Shown here: piece by piece, positions 36,515-44,691 of the stretch
How the letters are laid out: every line of letters begins with the position of its first letter
Position numbering within the stretch: the stretch's first letter is position 1
Assembly (NCBI RefSeq): GCF_000402035.1
Contig: NC_021287.1
Span: 2,356,001-2,420,000 of the forward strand
Source of the DNA: Caballeronia insecticola
GTDB lineage: Bacteria > Pseudomonadota > Gammaproteobacteria > Burkholderiales > Burkholderiaceae
Reading direction: 5' to 3'
DNA length: 64,000 nucleotides
Translations under genes and position numbers: made by a program
Notes under the pieces: generated by a model
What the model was told of the DNA's origin: nothing
Seen by the model: the letters and a program-made list of their open reading frames with translations, nothing else
The model's database searches: none

Positions 36515-36543
36515 GCTCAGCAATAAGTCCAGCAATAACGTCC
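36508..36543 (+). repeat. 12-bp tandem repeat carrying the tolB stop codon, three copies
   Basis: Units gcaataagctca, gcaataagtcca and gcaataacgtcc start at 36508, 36520 and 36532. The tolB stop is the TAA at 36512-36514. The unit is four codons, so TAA recurs in frame at 36524 and 36536. Confidence 0.9.
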
Positions 36544-36580
36544 ACAAACAACGTTCAGCTACAACACAAGGAGAGGTACC

Positions 36581-37087
36581 ATGATGTCGAAACTTCGTAT
36601 CGGCCTGGCAGTTGCAATGGTCGGCGCATTGGCGGCGTGTCACTCGGGTGTGAAGCTCGATGAAGGCGCGAACAAGGGCGCGGTCGGCACGCAGCCGAAC
36701 CCGACGGACGTGAAGCAGGTCAACATCGACCCGCTGAACGACCCGAACAGCCCGCTCGCGAAGCGCAGCATCTATTTCGACTTCGACAGCTATGCCGTGA
36801 AGGACGACTATCAGCCGCTGCTGCAACAACACTCGACGTACCTGAAGAGCCATCCGGAGCGTCACGTCCTGATCCAGGGCAACACCGACGAGCGCGGCAC
36901 GAGCGAGTACAACCTGGCGCTCGGCCAGAAGCGTGCGGAAGCCGTGCGTCGCGCCATGTCGCTGATGGGCGTCGCCGATACGCAAATGGAAGCCGTGAGC
37001 CTCGGCAAGGAAAAGCCGACGGCGACGGGTCACGACGAATCGTCGTGGGCGCAGAACCGCCGCGCGGATCTCGTCTATCAACAGTAA
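36581..37087 (+). CDS. pal: Peptidoglycan-associated lipoprotein Pal
   Basis: Outer-membrane lipoprotein that binds peptidoglycan and TolB. The 168 residues include a lipoprotein signal with lipobox LAAC and lipidated Cys20, then an OmpA-like domain (about 60-165) with IYFDFDSYAV and NTDERGTSEYNLALGQKRAEAV. An AAGGAGAGGTACC ribosome-binding site precedes the ATG. Confidence 0.97.
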   Translation: MMSKLRIGLAVAMVGALAACHSGVKLDEGANKGAVGTQPNPTDVKQVNIDPLNDPNSPLAKRSIYFDFDSYAVKDDYQPLLQQHSTYLKSHPERHVLIQGNTDERGTSEYNLALGQKRAEAVRRAMSLMGVADTQMEAVSLGKEKPTATGHDESSWAQNRRADLVYQQ

Positions 37088-37114
37088 CGTAACCAGTCAC
37101 GGGTGAGTCGCCCT

Positions 37115-37864
37115 ATGTTGTATCGCTTTCCTTTGCTGCGCGTGGCCGCAGCCGTGTGCGTGCTCGGTTCGACGACGCTTTGCGCACCCGCGCACGCCGG
37201 CGTCTTCGACGACAACGAAGCCCGCAAGGCCGTGCTCGACCTTCGTACGAAGTCCGACAGCCTGGCCAATCAGTTGCAGGCTGCGCAGCGCACGATCCTC
37301 GATCAGTCCAACCGGATCGACCAGCTCAACCAGCAGGTCGCCACGTTGCGTGGCCAGAACGAGGATCTGGCCAATCAGTTCACCACGCTGCAGAAGCAGC
37401 AGAAGGACTATTACGCCGATCTCGATACGCGCCTGAAAAAATTCGAGCCGCAGCAAGAGACGGTCGATGGCGTGAGCGGTTCGGTGCAGCCGGGTGAGAC
37501 GGAGGCGTTCAACGCAGCGTCGACTCAGTTCCGTAACGGTGACTACAAAAACGCCGCGGCGTCGTTCAAGGCGTTCGTGGCGAAGTATCCGCAGAGCCCG
37601 TATCAGCCGACCGCGCAGTACTGGCTCGGCAATGCGCTGTACGCTCAGCGCGACTACAAGGGATCGACTGCGATCTGGCAGAATCTGGTGAAAACGTATC
37701 CGACGCATCCGCGAGCGCCTGAAGCGTTGCTTGCGATCGCGAATAACCAGATCGAACAAGGTCAGAAGGCGGCTGCCAAGCAGACGCTCCAGCAGATCAT
37801 CTCGCAGTACTCTGGTACGGAAGTCGCGCAGACCGCGCAGAGCAAGATGTCGCAGGTGAAGTAA
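37115..37864 (+). CDS. cpoB: Tol-Pal-associated coordinator CpoB (YbgF)
   Basis: Periplasmic protein that coordinates peptidoglycan synthesis and outer-membrane constriction at division. From the ATG at 37115 it has 249 residues: a Sec signal peptide (cleavage after APAHA), a coiled coil (about 30-85, LANQLQAAQRTILDQSNRIDQLNQ...) and a TPR domain (about 125-245). A GTG at 37103 would add four residues; the ATG has GGTGAG at a better distance. Confidence 0.92.
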   Translation: MLYRFPLLRVAAAVCVLGSTTLCAPAHAGVFDDNEARKAVLDLRTKSDSLANQLQAAQRTILDQSNRIDQLNQQVATLRGQNEDLANQFTTLQKQQKDYYADLDTRLKKFEPQQETVDGVSGSVQPGETEAFNAASTQFRNGDYKNAAASFKAFVAKYPQSPYQPTAQYWLGNALYAQRDYKGSTAIWQNLVKTYPTHPRAPEALLAIANNQIEQGQKAAAKQTLQQIISQYSGTEVAQTAQSKMSQVK

Positions 37865-37887
37865 GCGCAGCCTTCGGCGCTTTTTTT
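37864..37887 (+). terminator. Intrinsic terminator after cpoB
   Basis: AGCGC and GCGCT around an 8-base loop, followed by seven T, begin at the cpoB stop codon. Confidence 0.65.
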
Positions 37888-37926
37888 AAGCGCTTCGGCC
37901 GGGTTTCGCGCCTCTCGAGGAGAATG

Positions 37927-37956
37927 CCCGCGGGCCGTCACGCCGCGGGTGTTTTT
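37927..37956 (+). terminator. Second terminator downstream of cpoB
   Basis: CCCGCGG pairs with CCGCGGG around a 9-base loop and is followed by TGTTTTT. It insulates the tRNA gene from the tol-pal cluster. Confidence 0.8.
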
Positions 37957-38000
37957 CTGATGTTTCTAGCGTTTTTCGATGGGTTTCAAGAGTAGTTCGG

Positions 38001-38030
38001 TTGACAGAATTTGAATCCGTCGACTATAAT
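38001..38030 (+). promoter_or_regulatory. Consensus sigma-70 promoter of the tRNA-Lys gene
   Basis: A perfect TTGACA at 38001-38006 and a perfect TATAAT at 38025-38030 are separated by 18 bases. The -10 ends 12 bases before the mature tRNA. Confidence 0.9.
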
Positions 38031-38042
38031 TTTGCCTCTTTT

Positions 38043-38118
38043 GGGTCGTTAGCTCAGCTGGTAGAGCAGCGGACTTTTAATCCGTTGGTCACAGGTTCGA
38101 ATCCCGTACGGCCTACCA
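38043..38118 (+). tRNA. tRNA-Lys (anticodon TTT)
   Basis: 76 bases folding as a cloverleaf: acceptor GGGTCGT with ACGGCCT, D-loop AGCTCAGCTGGTAGAGCA, anticodon loop CTTTTAA giving TTT, and T-arm with GGTTCGAATCC. The CCA end is encoded. A strong promoter precedes it and a terminator follows. Confidence 0.97.
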
Positions 38119-38128
38119 AAGATTTGAA

Positions 38129-38155
38129 GGGCTCAGCGCAAGCTGAGCCCTTTTT
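38129..38155 (+). terminator. Intrinsic terminator after tRNA-Lys
   Basis: GGGCTCAGC-GCAA-GCTGAGCCC followed by TTTTT is a perfect 9-bp stem, 10 bases past the tRNA. Confidence 0.95.
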
Positions 38156-38418
38156 CTTTGCCCATTCGATTCGCCACGCGATTCGCGCAGCCCGCTTCGC
38201 CCGCGGCTTCCAGCGCCTTGTCTTCGATTGTCGCGTTCGCTTCGATGAACGAAAGATCCTTTGCGTCTTCGGTACTCCAAAAACGCCCCCCCGATCTAGC
38301 CAACCGCCACAAAGCCCGCGCTCTGCATCAACCGCAATCCGCACCCTTCTCCCAATCAAGACACAATATGTCCCAATTCTCCCTATAATCCATCTCAATA
38401 TCCCCCCGCGCCGACGTC
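38156..38418 (+). other. Region between tRNA-Lys terminator and the WYL gene
   Basis: About 260 bases, slightly less G-rich than its surroundings and with no supported gene. The last 60 bases hold the promoter and dyad of the WYL gene. No copy of the tRNA 3' end was found downstream, so there is no sign of an integrated element using this tRNA. Confidence 0.5.
38357..38375 (+). promoter_or_regulatory. Dyad in the WYL gene promoter (candidate WYL box)
   Basis: CAAGACA-CAATA-TGTCCCA. Eight bases after it lies a perfect -10 TATAAT at 38384-38389, and no -35 hexamer is present. The oriented pattern and spacing match the two sites between the nuclease gene and the small protein gene. Confidence 0.65.
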
Positions 38419-39489
38419 ATGACCTCCAGCCTCGACGAAGCCATCCTCCGCGTGCTCCCCACCGAGCGCGACGCGACCGCCTGGCTCTCCACGCCCGAAA
38501 TCCATCGGCGGCTCGAAGAGCGCGGTCATCGCGTGGGTTATACGAAAAAGGTGCAGCGCCACCTGAGCGCGCTCGAAGCCGACGCGCGCGTCGTCTCGAT
38601 GCTCAACGGCCGCGAACTCCTCTGGCAGCGCAAACCGTGGCTGCACGGCTTGCAGGAAGGCGTGAGCGGTCTGATGAGCGCATCCGAGGCCGTCGCGTTT
38701 CACATCCTCCAGCGCTTCGCGGGCAACAAGCTGCCGAACGCCGTGACGCGCGACATCGATCCGCTCTTCAAGGCCGCCGAAGCACGGTTGTCGCAGGAAA
38801 AAGCCGACAGCCGCATCTATCGCGCGTGGGCGGACAAGATCGATTCCGTCGATGGCGCCTTCACGCTGATTCGCCCGAAACTGCGTCCCGACATCTTCCA
38901 GACCGTGGCGACCGCGACGTTCTTCGAACGTGAACTGCTCGTGCAATACCGCGCCGCCTACAAGAGCGAACAGGGTGAGCCAAAGACGAAGACACTCTGG
39001 CCGCTCGCTCTGGTCGAGTCCGCCGGCGTCATGTACATGGTCGCGCAGGACCCGAACCGCGCGCCGCAGCCCGAGAACGGCAACAAGGAATGGATGCGCG
39101 CGCTCTACCGGCTCGACCGCATTCGCTCGGTGACGGAGTCGGGCGCGTCCTTCACGTATCCCGACGACTTCAAGCTGCGCAAATACATCGAAACGCAGCA
39201 GGTCTTCGACTTTCTGCCCGAGCCGCCGGTGCGCCTCGAGCTTGCCTTCGAAGGGAACGCGGGCAATCAGTTGCGCGAATCGCCGATGTCGAAGGATCAG
39301 CAAATCGACGCCCTCCCCGACGGCCGCATGAAAGTCTCCGGGACCGTGACGCCGAGTCTCAAGCTGCGCTGGTGGCTGCGCGCGCTGGGTGCGGGCGTCG
39401 AGATTCTCGCGCCGCAAGCCTTACGCGATGAATTCGCCGACGACTACCGCAAGCTCGCGAATCGTTACGGCGCGGAACAGCCGCAATAA
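38419..39489 (+). CDS. WYL-domain transcriptional regulator
   Basis: A 356-residue regulator with an N-terminal helix-turn-helix (about 20-60, [32 protein letters not shown]), a middle WYL domain (about 170-240, with [18 protein letters not shown] where MYM stands in for the WYL triplet) and a C-terminal WCX part ending [24 protein letters not shown] domains sense nucleic acids or nucleotides: PafBC and DriD are activated by single-stranded DNA, and BrxR/CapW control phage defence. It is tail to tail with the SbcC-like ATPase gene, 24 bases apart. Confidence 0.88.
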   Translation: MTSSLDEAILRVLPTERDATAWLSTPEIHRRLEERGHRVGYTKKVQRHLSALEADARVVSMLNGRELLWQRKPWLHGLQEGVSGLMSASEAVAFHILQRFAGNKLPNAVTRDIDPLFKAAEARLSQEKADSRIYRAWADKIDSVDGAFTLIRPKLRPDIFQTVATATFFERELLVQYRAAYKSEQGEPKTKTLWPLALVESAGVMYMVAQDPNRAPQPENGNKEWMRALYRLDRIRSVTESGASFTYPDDFKLRKYIETQQVFDFLPEPPVRLELAFEGNAGNQLRESPMSKDQQIDALPDGRMKVSGTVTPSLKLRWWLRALGAGVEILAPQALRDEFADDYRKLANRYGAEQPQ

Positions 39490-39513
39490 GCGATGCCGCG
39501 TGTTACCCCATGG

Positions 39514-42500
39514 TCAGCCCATGTAGCGCACGTTGACCTGCGGGCCGAACACATCGCGGACGATATCGACCAGATGATCGTGATGGCTCAGAAAGATCAC
39601 CTGCGTGCGCTTCGCGATGTGCGCGAGCACGCGCAGGCCGGCGCGGGCGCGGCCATCGTCGAAATTGATGAAGAGATCGTCGGCGACGAAGGGCAGCGAC
39701 GCGGCTTTCTCGCCATGCTCCTCCAGCGCCGCGAGCCGCAACGCGAGAAAGAGCTGATCGCGCGTGCCCTCGCTCATGCCCGCGATCTCGACATGTTCGC
39801 CGCTCGCGCGGACGGCTGAAAGCGCCATCGGCTGACGGTCGTAATCGACGACGAGCCGCGAGAAGTGGCCGAGCGTCAGCTCCGAGAAGATGGTGCTCGC
39901 ACGCGTGAGCATCGGGCCTTGCCGGCGCTCGCGATAGCGGTCGATTGCCCATTTGAGCAGCGTCGATGCCGTTTCGACCTTCACGAAGCGCTCGGCGGCA
40001 TCGGCCATCGCGGCGAGCGCTTCCTGACGACGGGCTTCCGCGCGCGCCGCATTGGCTTCGCCTGAAATGGCATCGAGCTCGCGGCGCGCGGTGTTAAGCG
40101 CGGTGGCGATGTCGCTTGCGGTTGTCACCGATTCCGTGAGCGCCGCGCCGATCCGCGAGAGTTCAGCCTCGACGTTCGGCATGTCCGCGCCCTCCACTTC
40201 CGCGACGATCTCATCGAGCGACAAACCGTCGCCGCCCTTGATCAGCGCGGCGCGCGCGTCGTCTGCGGCGGCCAGCAACTCGCGCTTCTTCTGCGATTGC
40301 GCGATCAGCACCGCGAGCGCATCCGGCGCATCGACGCGCGCAAGCTCGTAAAGCGGCCGCAGCGCCGCTTTCGCTTCCTCGACCTCGGCATGCGCGCGCT
40401 TCACCTGATCCGTCGCCTGCGCGTGTTCCTTCGTCAGCCGCTGCCGTTCCGCATGCGCGACACACGCGCGATCGAGCCGCGCCGACAGGTCCGCCGCAAT
40501 GTGCTGCGTGCCGCGCGTGACGGGGGAAGCATCGAGTTCGCGCGCGAGCTGCAATGCGTCCGCATCGACCGTGGCGAGCGCCGCGCGCATCGCATCGATC
40601 TGGCCGGTGCGGATGGACTCGACCTGCGTCAATTGCTCGCCGATCTTCTTCACGATGTCGATCGCCGCTTCGGCCGCCGCCTGCGAATCCGCGCCCGCCG
40701 CGAGGCCCGCCTTCGCGATCGCCGCCGACCATTCGCCGCGCCAGCGTTCCAATGCTTCGCGCGCCGCCGCCGCCGCGTTCTGCCGCGCGATGCTGTCCGC
40801 GTGGGCTTCGTCGAGTTGCTCGCCGATGGTGCGCCGCGTGACCGTTGCGTCGTCGATTGCGGCGATGTGCGCTTCGGCGTGATCGCAGAGCGCGTCGAGG
40901 CCGGCTTGCGAGCCGAGGGCGTCGAGCGCCGCGCCCGCGTCGACGAGATGCCGCGCGAGTTCGTCGCGCCGCGCGGCGGCATCGGCGGATTCGCGCGCCA
41001 GTTCGCCTGCGCGGGCGTCGAACGATTGCGCGGCCGCCAGCGCCTTGTCGCGCGCGGCGAGCCACGACGGCGCATCGTCGAGCGACATGCCTTCCAGCCC
41101 CGACTGCGCGGCGAGCGCGCGCCACGCTTCATCGAATTCCGTGAGCGCCGCCTGCGCCTCATGCATGCCGTGCACGCCGTTCACGCGTCGGGCGAGCGTC
41201 GCTTCGTCGTTCGCGATGCGCCGCTTCAGCGCCGCGAGCTGCGTCGCCTGACCGAGCGAGCCGAGCTGGCGATCGGCGAGTCCGTCCGCCGCGTGCATGG
41301 CGGTCTCGAAGCCGGCGGCGCCGTGATCCAGCGCGACATCGCCGGACCGCATCGCGTGCCATGCGGCATCGCGCGCGGCACGGGCATCGCGCACCTGATC
41401 GCCCGTCACGACATCGTGCGTGTGCACGAGATCGTCCAGTTCGGTTTGCGTCGCGCGCAGATCGTCTTCGGCTTCGCGGGCGCGATCGGCGGCGAGCGCA
41501 AACCGCGACGCCAGTTCCTGCCGCCCGCTGCGCAACGCGGCGATGCGCTCGGCCGCCGGCAGCGTCATGGCCGCAAGCTCGCCGATCGGACGACGCCACT
41601 GCCCAAGCGACGCCACCGCTGCATCGAGCGCCTGCTGCGCATCGCGCTTTGCGTCTTCGAGACGACGCTGCTCCGCGCTCGCGTCGCGATACTTCTGCGC
41701 GGCCCGCAACGCCGCGCGCAAGGCCGGCGAGACATGGCCGCTCGCGATCGACGCAAGCCTGACCTTCAGCCCCTCGATATCCGCCGCGGCTTCACTCGCA
41801 GCCTGATCCGCGTTGCGCGCCGCGAGTTCCAGTTCGCCGCGTTCGAACATGAGGCTCGTCACCGTCTGCAACGCGAGCGTGCCGGGCATCGCGCGGCGCG
41901 CGCCCGCTTCGTCCAGCGGCCAGCCAAGCTGCGCGGCGTCCTGCGCGACCTGCTGCAAGCGCTCCGCGACATTCTGTTCGAGGCGCGCGATCTCGCTCGC
42001 GTGGTTCGCCGCGCGCTGCCACGCCGCGTCCAGCGCGCGCACGCGGGCCTGCGCCGCGAGCATCGCGTCATCGATGTGAACCGCGCTCGATGCGGCCTGC
42101 AACTCCCGCGCTTTGTCCGCATGCAGGTCGAGCGCGCGTTGCGCGGCAGCGAGCCGCGTCAGCGCGTTGTGCAGCGTCGCCTCGGCGTTCGCGGGCAAGT
42201 CGACGACATCGCCCAGTTCGCGCAACTCGGCGGCCTTGTCGCGCCACACGTTCAGATACGGCGCCACGCGTCTCACCCGTTCGAGCTTGCCGCGCATTGC
42301 TTCGAGTTCGGCGCGGCGCGCTTCCAGTGCGCGGCTCTTGTCCTCGGCTTCGTCCACGGCGGCATGCGCGCGCCGCCATTGCGCGGTCCGCACGCTGGCC
42401 GTCTTCAGTTCGGCGGTGGCTTCGTCGAATTGCTTCAGGCCGATGTTGTAGCTGCATCCCGACTTGCGTTTCGCCCACAATCCGGCGGCTTCGTCCGCGA

Positions 42501-42990
42501 GGCGCTGGCGCACGTCGCCGAGGCTCGCAATGCCCGCCGCCGACTGGAACAGCACCTGTCCGACGTCGCTCGATGCATCGAGAATGCTCCGTCCACCGCG
42601 AATCAGCGCCTCGTGATCGAGGCAGTACATCTGCTCGAAGAAATGCTTGTCGGCGGCGCCGAGAAACGGTGTGAGTGCATCGGCGGCGAGCGCGTCGCCG
42701 TTCGGTGCGCACAGCGGCGACTTGCGGCTCTTCGTGCGATGAAACGCGAAAGTCTCGTCGCCCGTCTGGATCGCCGCGCCGAGGCGCAAGTCGCTTTGCG
42801 GATGCACGAACGCGAGCGGCGAGCTGTGCGGCATGCCGAAGAGCAGTTCGGAGATCGCGTTTTTGATCGTCGACTTGCCGGCCTCGTTCGGGCCGACGAC
42901 GAAATGAAAATCAAGTTCCGCCGCCGGAAACTCGACGGCGTGATCGGTGAATTTCCCGTAACGGATGAGTTCGAGCTTGCCGATGCGCAT
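39514..42990 (-). CDS. SbcC/YhaN-like AAA ATPase, 1158 residues
   Basis: A large Rad50/SbcC-type ATPase. The Walker A motif GPNEAGKST is at residues 33-41 in FHFVVGPNEAGKSTIKNAISELLFG. The C terminus has a signature helix (MSEGTRDQLFLALRLAAL), a Walker B-like strand (LPFVADDLFINFDD) and LSHHDHLVDIV. Between them are long Ala-rich coiled coils. I see no CxxC zinc hook, which fits the YhaN group rather than true SbcC. It starts 2 bases after the nuclease gene, so the pair is one operon. It likely processes DNA ends or damaged DNA; the substrate is unknown. Confidence 0.9.
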   Translation of the reverse strand: MRIGKLELIRYGKFTDHAVEFPAAELDFHFVVGPNEAGKSTIKNAISELLFGMPHSSPLAFVHPQSDLRLGAAIQTGDETFAFHRTKSRKSPLCAPNGDALAADALTPFLGAADKHFFEQMYCLDHEALIRGGRSILDASSDVGQVLFQSAAGIASLGDVRQRLADEAAGLWAKRKSGCSYNIGLKQFDEATAELKTASVRTAQWRRAHAAVDEAEDKSRALEARRAELEAMRGKLERVRRVAPYLNVWRDKAAELRELGDVVDLPANAEATLHNALTRLAAAQRALDLHADKARELQAASSAVHIDDAMLAAQARVRALDAAWQRAANHASEIARLEQNVAERLQQVAQDAAQLGWPLDEAGARRAMPGTLALQTVTSLMFERGELELAARNADQAASEAAADIEGLKVRLASIASGHVSPALRAALRAAQKYRDASAEQRRLEDAKRDAQQALDAAVASLGQWRRPIGELAAMTLPAAERIAALRSGRQELASRFALAADRAREAEDDLRATQTELDDLVHTHDVVTGDQVRDARAARDAAWHAMRSGDVALDHGAAGFETAMHAADGLADRQLGSLGQATQLAALKRRIANDEATLARRVNGVHGMHEAQAALTEFDEAWRALAAQSGLEGMSLDDAPSWLAARDKALAAAQSFDARAGELARESADAAARRDELARHLVDAGAALDALGSQAGLDALCDHAEAHIAAIDDATVTRRTIGEQLDEAHADSIARQNAAAAAREALERWRGEWSAAIAKAGLAAGADSQAAAEAAIDIVKKIGEQLTQVESIRTGQIDAMRAALATVDADALQLARELDASPVTRGTQHIAADLSARLDRACVAHAERQRLTKEHAQATDQVKRAHAEVEEAKAALRPLYELARVDAPDALAVLIAQSQKKRELLAAADDARAALIKGGDGLSLDEIVAEVEGADMPNVEAELSRIGAALTESVTTASDIATALNTARRELDAISGEANAARAEARRQEALAAMADAAERFVKVETASTLLKWAIDRYRERRQGPMLTRASTIFSELTLGHFSRLVVDYDRQPMALSAVRASGEHVEIAGMSEGTRDQLFLALRLAALEEHGEKAASLPFVADDLFINFDDGRARAGLRVLAHIAKRTQVIFLSHHDHLVDIVRDVFGPQVNVRYMG

Positions 42991-42992
42991 GG

Positions 42993-44249
42993 CTACTCCG
43001 CGTCCGCCAGTTGCGCGATCAGACCGGAGCGCACTTCGCTCACCAGCTTCGCGAGGTCGCCGTTGCGGACGTGTTCGAGCTCGGGCACGGACTTGTGCAA
43101 CTCGGCCGGCGCCTGCAACGCGAGCGCAAGGAGCCGTTCCTTCAGCATCTCCAGAAACTCGGGATCGGACTCGGCTTCGATCAGAAGGCCGTGCAGATCG
43201 GCGAGCGCATCGACGCGGCCGGATGCGGGTTCGCTGTGCGCGAGCGGCTCGGTCGCGATCTTCACTTTTTCGAGCCAGAGCCGGTCGTGGCTGATGGCCG
43301 CGATCTGCGCGAGCACTTCCGCGCGCAGTTGCGTTTCCAGCCCGAAGAGCGCGCCGTGCGCATGCGTCGCGCCGGTGATCGTCACGCGCACGGCGTGCGG
43401 CACGGACGACGCCGCTTCTTCGACGAGCACTTCGAGCGCGCGTCCGACCGCGAGCGCGACTTCATCGAGCGTGCCCGCCTGCGAGGCGTCCACCATGACG
43501 GACTCCCAGCGCAAGACATCGACGAAAAGCCGTTCGACGCTGACCTCTTCCGTCTCCGACACGCTCACGATCACCGCGCCACGCCTGCCCGTCTCGCGAA
43601 TGTTGCGCCCTTGCAGATTGCCCGGAAACACGATCGTCGACGCTTCCTGCCAGATGGCGTACTCGTGCACGTGCCCGAGCGCCCAGTAGTGATATTGCTT
43701 CGCGTGCAGTTCGGCGATGGAGCACGGCGCGTAGGTCGCGTGCATCGAACTGCCTTCGAGCGCGGTATGCAGCACGCCGATGTTGAAATAACCCTCGATC
43801 GGCGCGGGATACGCGGTGACGAGATTCGTCGTGACCGCTTTTTCCTTGAAGCTGTGGCCGTGCAGCGCGACCTTCAAATTGTCGATGCGAAAGGTCTGCG
43901 GCTTGCGCGTCGAAAACGTGTGGACGTTGTCGGGCAATTGCAGTTGCGTCGTCATTTCGCTTTCGGCGTCGTGATTGCCGAACAGCACGTAGACCGGAAT
44001 GCCCGCGCGGCGCAGGCGTCCCATCTCGCGGCAAAAGAAGATGCCGGTGTTGTAGTCGCGCCAGGTGCCGTCGTAGAGATCGCCCGCGATAACCATGAAA
44101 TCGACCGCTTCTTCGACCGCGATATCGACAAGCTTCGTGAACGCTTCGCGCGATGCGCTGCGCAGCATCTCGGCGGGCGCGTCGGCATAGGCGGCGAGCC
44201 CGTGCAACGGGCTGTCGAGATGAATGTCCGCCGCGTGAATGAAGCGCAT
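42993..44249 (-). CDS. SbcD/YhaO-like DNA exonuclease (metallophosphatase family)
   Basis: A 418-residue nuclease subunit of the Mre11/SbcD superfamily. Metal-binding motifs are complete: Asp8 and His10 (HAADIHLD), Asp57 and Asp60 (GDLYD), GNHD at 91-94, His161 (GVLHTAL) and GHVH at 192-195. I chose the ATG at 44249 (MRFIHAADIHLDSPLHG), which puts the first motif at the usual place; the frame is open to 44291. It is followed directly by the ATPase gene, and its promoter region carries the WYL-type dyad. Confidence 0.9.
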   Translation of the reverse strand: MRFIHAADIHLDSPLHGLAAYADAPAEMLRSASREAFTKLVDIAVEEAVDFMVIAGDLYDGTWRDYNTGIFFCREMGRLRRAGIPVYVLFGNHDAESEMTTQLQLPDNVHTFSTRKPQTFRIDNLKVALHGHSFKEKAVTTNLVTAYPAPIEGYFNIGVLHTALEGSSMHATYAPCSIAELHAKQYHYWALGHVHEYAIWQEASTIVFPGNLQGRNIRETGRRGAVIVSVSETEEVSVERLFVDVLRWESVMVDASQAGTLDEVALAVGRALEVLVEEAASSVPHAVRVTITGATHAHGALFGLETQLRAEVLAQIAAISHDRLWLEKVKIATEPLAHSEPASGRVDALADLHGLLIEAESDPEFLEMLKERLLALALQAPAELHKSVPELEHVRNGDLAKLVSEVRSGLIAQLADAE

Positions 44250-44305
44250 GCGCTGTCTCCGTAGAGGATATTTTCTGCCCGAGTCCCGCATCTTCGGGGA
44301 CGACG

Positions 44306-44339
44306 ATCATAGCAGCCGAGCGGGACACATCGCGTCCCG
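44306..44339 (-). promoter_or_regulatory. Promoter of the nuclease-ATPase operon with a WYL-type dyad
   Basis: Read on the minus strand, CGGGACG-CGATG-TGTCCCG (44339-44321) is followed after 9 bases by TATGAT (44311-44306). The place of a -35 hexamer (CGCGAT) lies inside the dyad and does not match the consensus, which suggests that an activator takes its role. Confidence 0.62.
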
Positions 44340-44365
44340 ATTACGGTATGTCCGGCGCGCCCGAT

Positions 44366-44399
44366 CGGGACGCCGGATGTCCCGCCGCGCCGCCAGAAT
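44366..44399 (+). promoter_or_regulatory. Promoter of the small protein gene with a WYL-type dyad
   Basis: CGGGACG-CCGGA-TGTCCCG (44366-44384) is followed after 9 bases by CAGAAT (44394-44399), a four-of-six match to the -10 consensus. No -35 hexamer is visible. The gene starts at 44437 with GAGG before it. Confidence 0.55.
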
Positions 44400-44436
44400 C
44401 AATCGCTCGGATTCAACGCGACACGAGGCTACGACA

Positions 44437-44691
44437 ATGAACGAAACACTCGAACGAAACGCCGCCCCGACGAGCCCTTACACCGCGAGAAACGTGGATG
44501 CCGCGATCAGGCATCTGGAGCGCGTTCTGTCGGCGGAAGGCGCGAATTCGCTGTTCGGCCAGACCTACTGGCGCACGCGCGTGCAACAGGTGAGCGCGAC
44601 GCGCGGCCTGCAGCGCGAGCAGCGCGCACGCCTTGAGCGTCTGATGAAATTGCTCGCGGATGCCTGCTGCGTTCAGGCTTGCGAGCGCTGA
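44437..44691 (+). CDS. Small 84-residue protein of unknown function, probable third member of the WYL-controlled module
   Basis: The product starts [21 protein letters not shown]. It looks soluble and largely helical, with many Arg, Leu and Ala and no membrane segment or signal. Three cysteines cluster at the C terminus in [11 protein letters not shown], which might bind a metal. No family is recognised. The ATG at 44437 has GAGGCTACGACA before it. Its promoter carries the same dyad as the nuclease operon and the WYL gene. Its last 19 bases overlap the 3' end of rsmA on the other strand. Confidence 0.68.
   Translation: MNETLERNAAPTSPYTARNVDAAIRHLERVLSAEGANSLFGQTYWRTRVQQVSATRGLQREQRARLERLMKLLADACCVQACER

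Noticed and set aside
40297..43689. About 1130-codon + strand frame opposite the SbcC-like ATPase and nuclease genes
   Set aside because: It is Arg-rich, has no domain signs and mirrors the codon pattern of the minus-strand genes, so it is a shadow.
44281..44301. GTCCCG...CGGGGAC as a further WYL-type dyad
   Set aside because: The half-sites point outward, the stem is imperfect and it lies in the probable 5' leader of the nuclease gene, so it is more likely a hairpin or chance.
38043..44691. An integrated element that used tRNA-Lys as attachment site
   Set aside because: No integrase, no repeat of the tRNA 3' end downstream and no clear shift in base composition; a terminator follows the tRNA directly.
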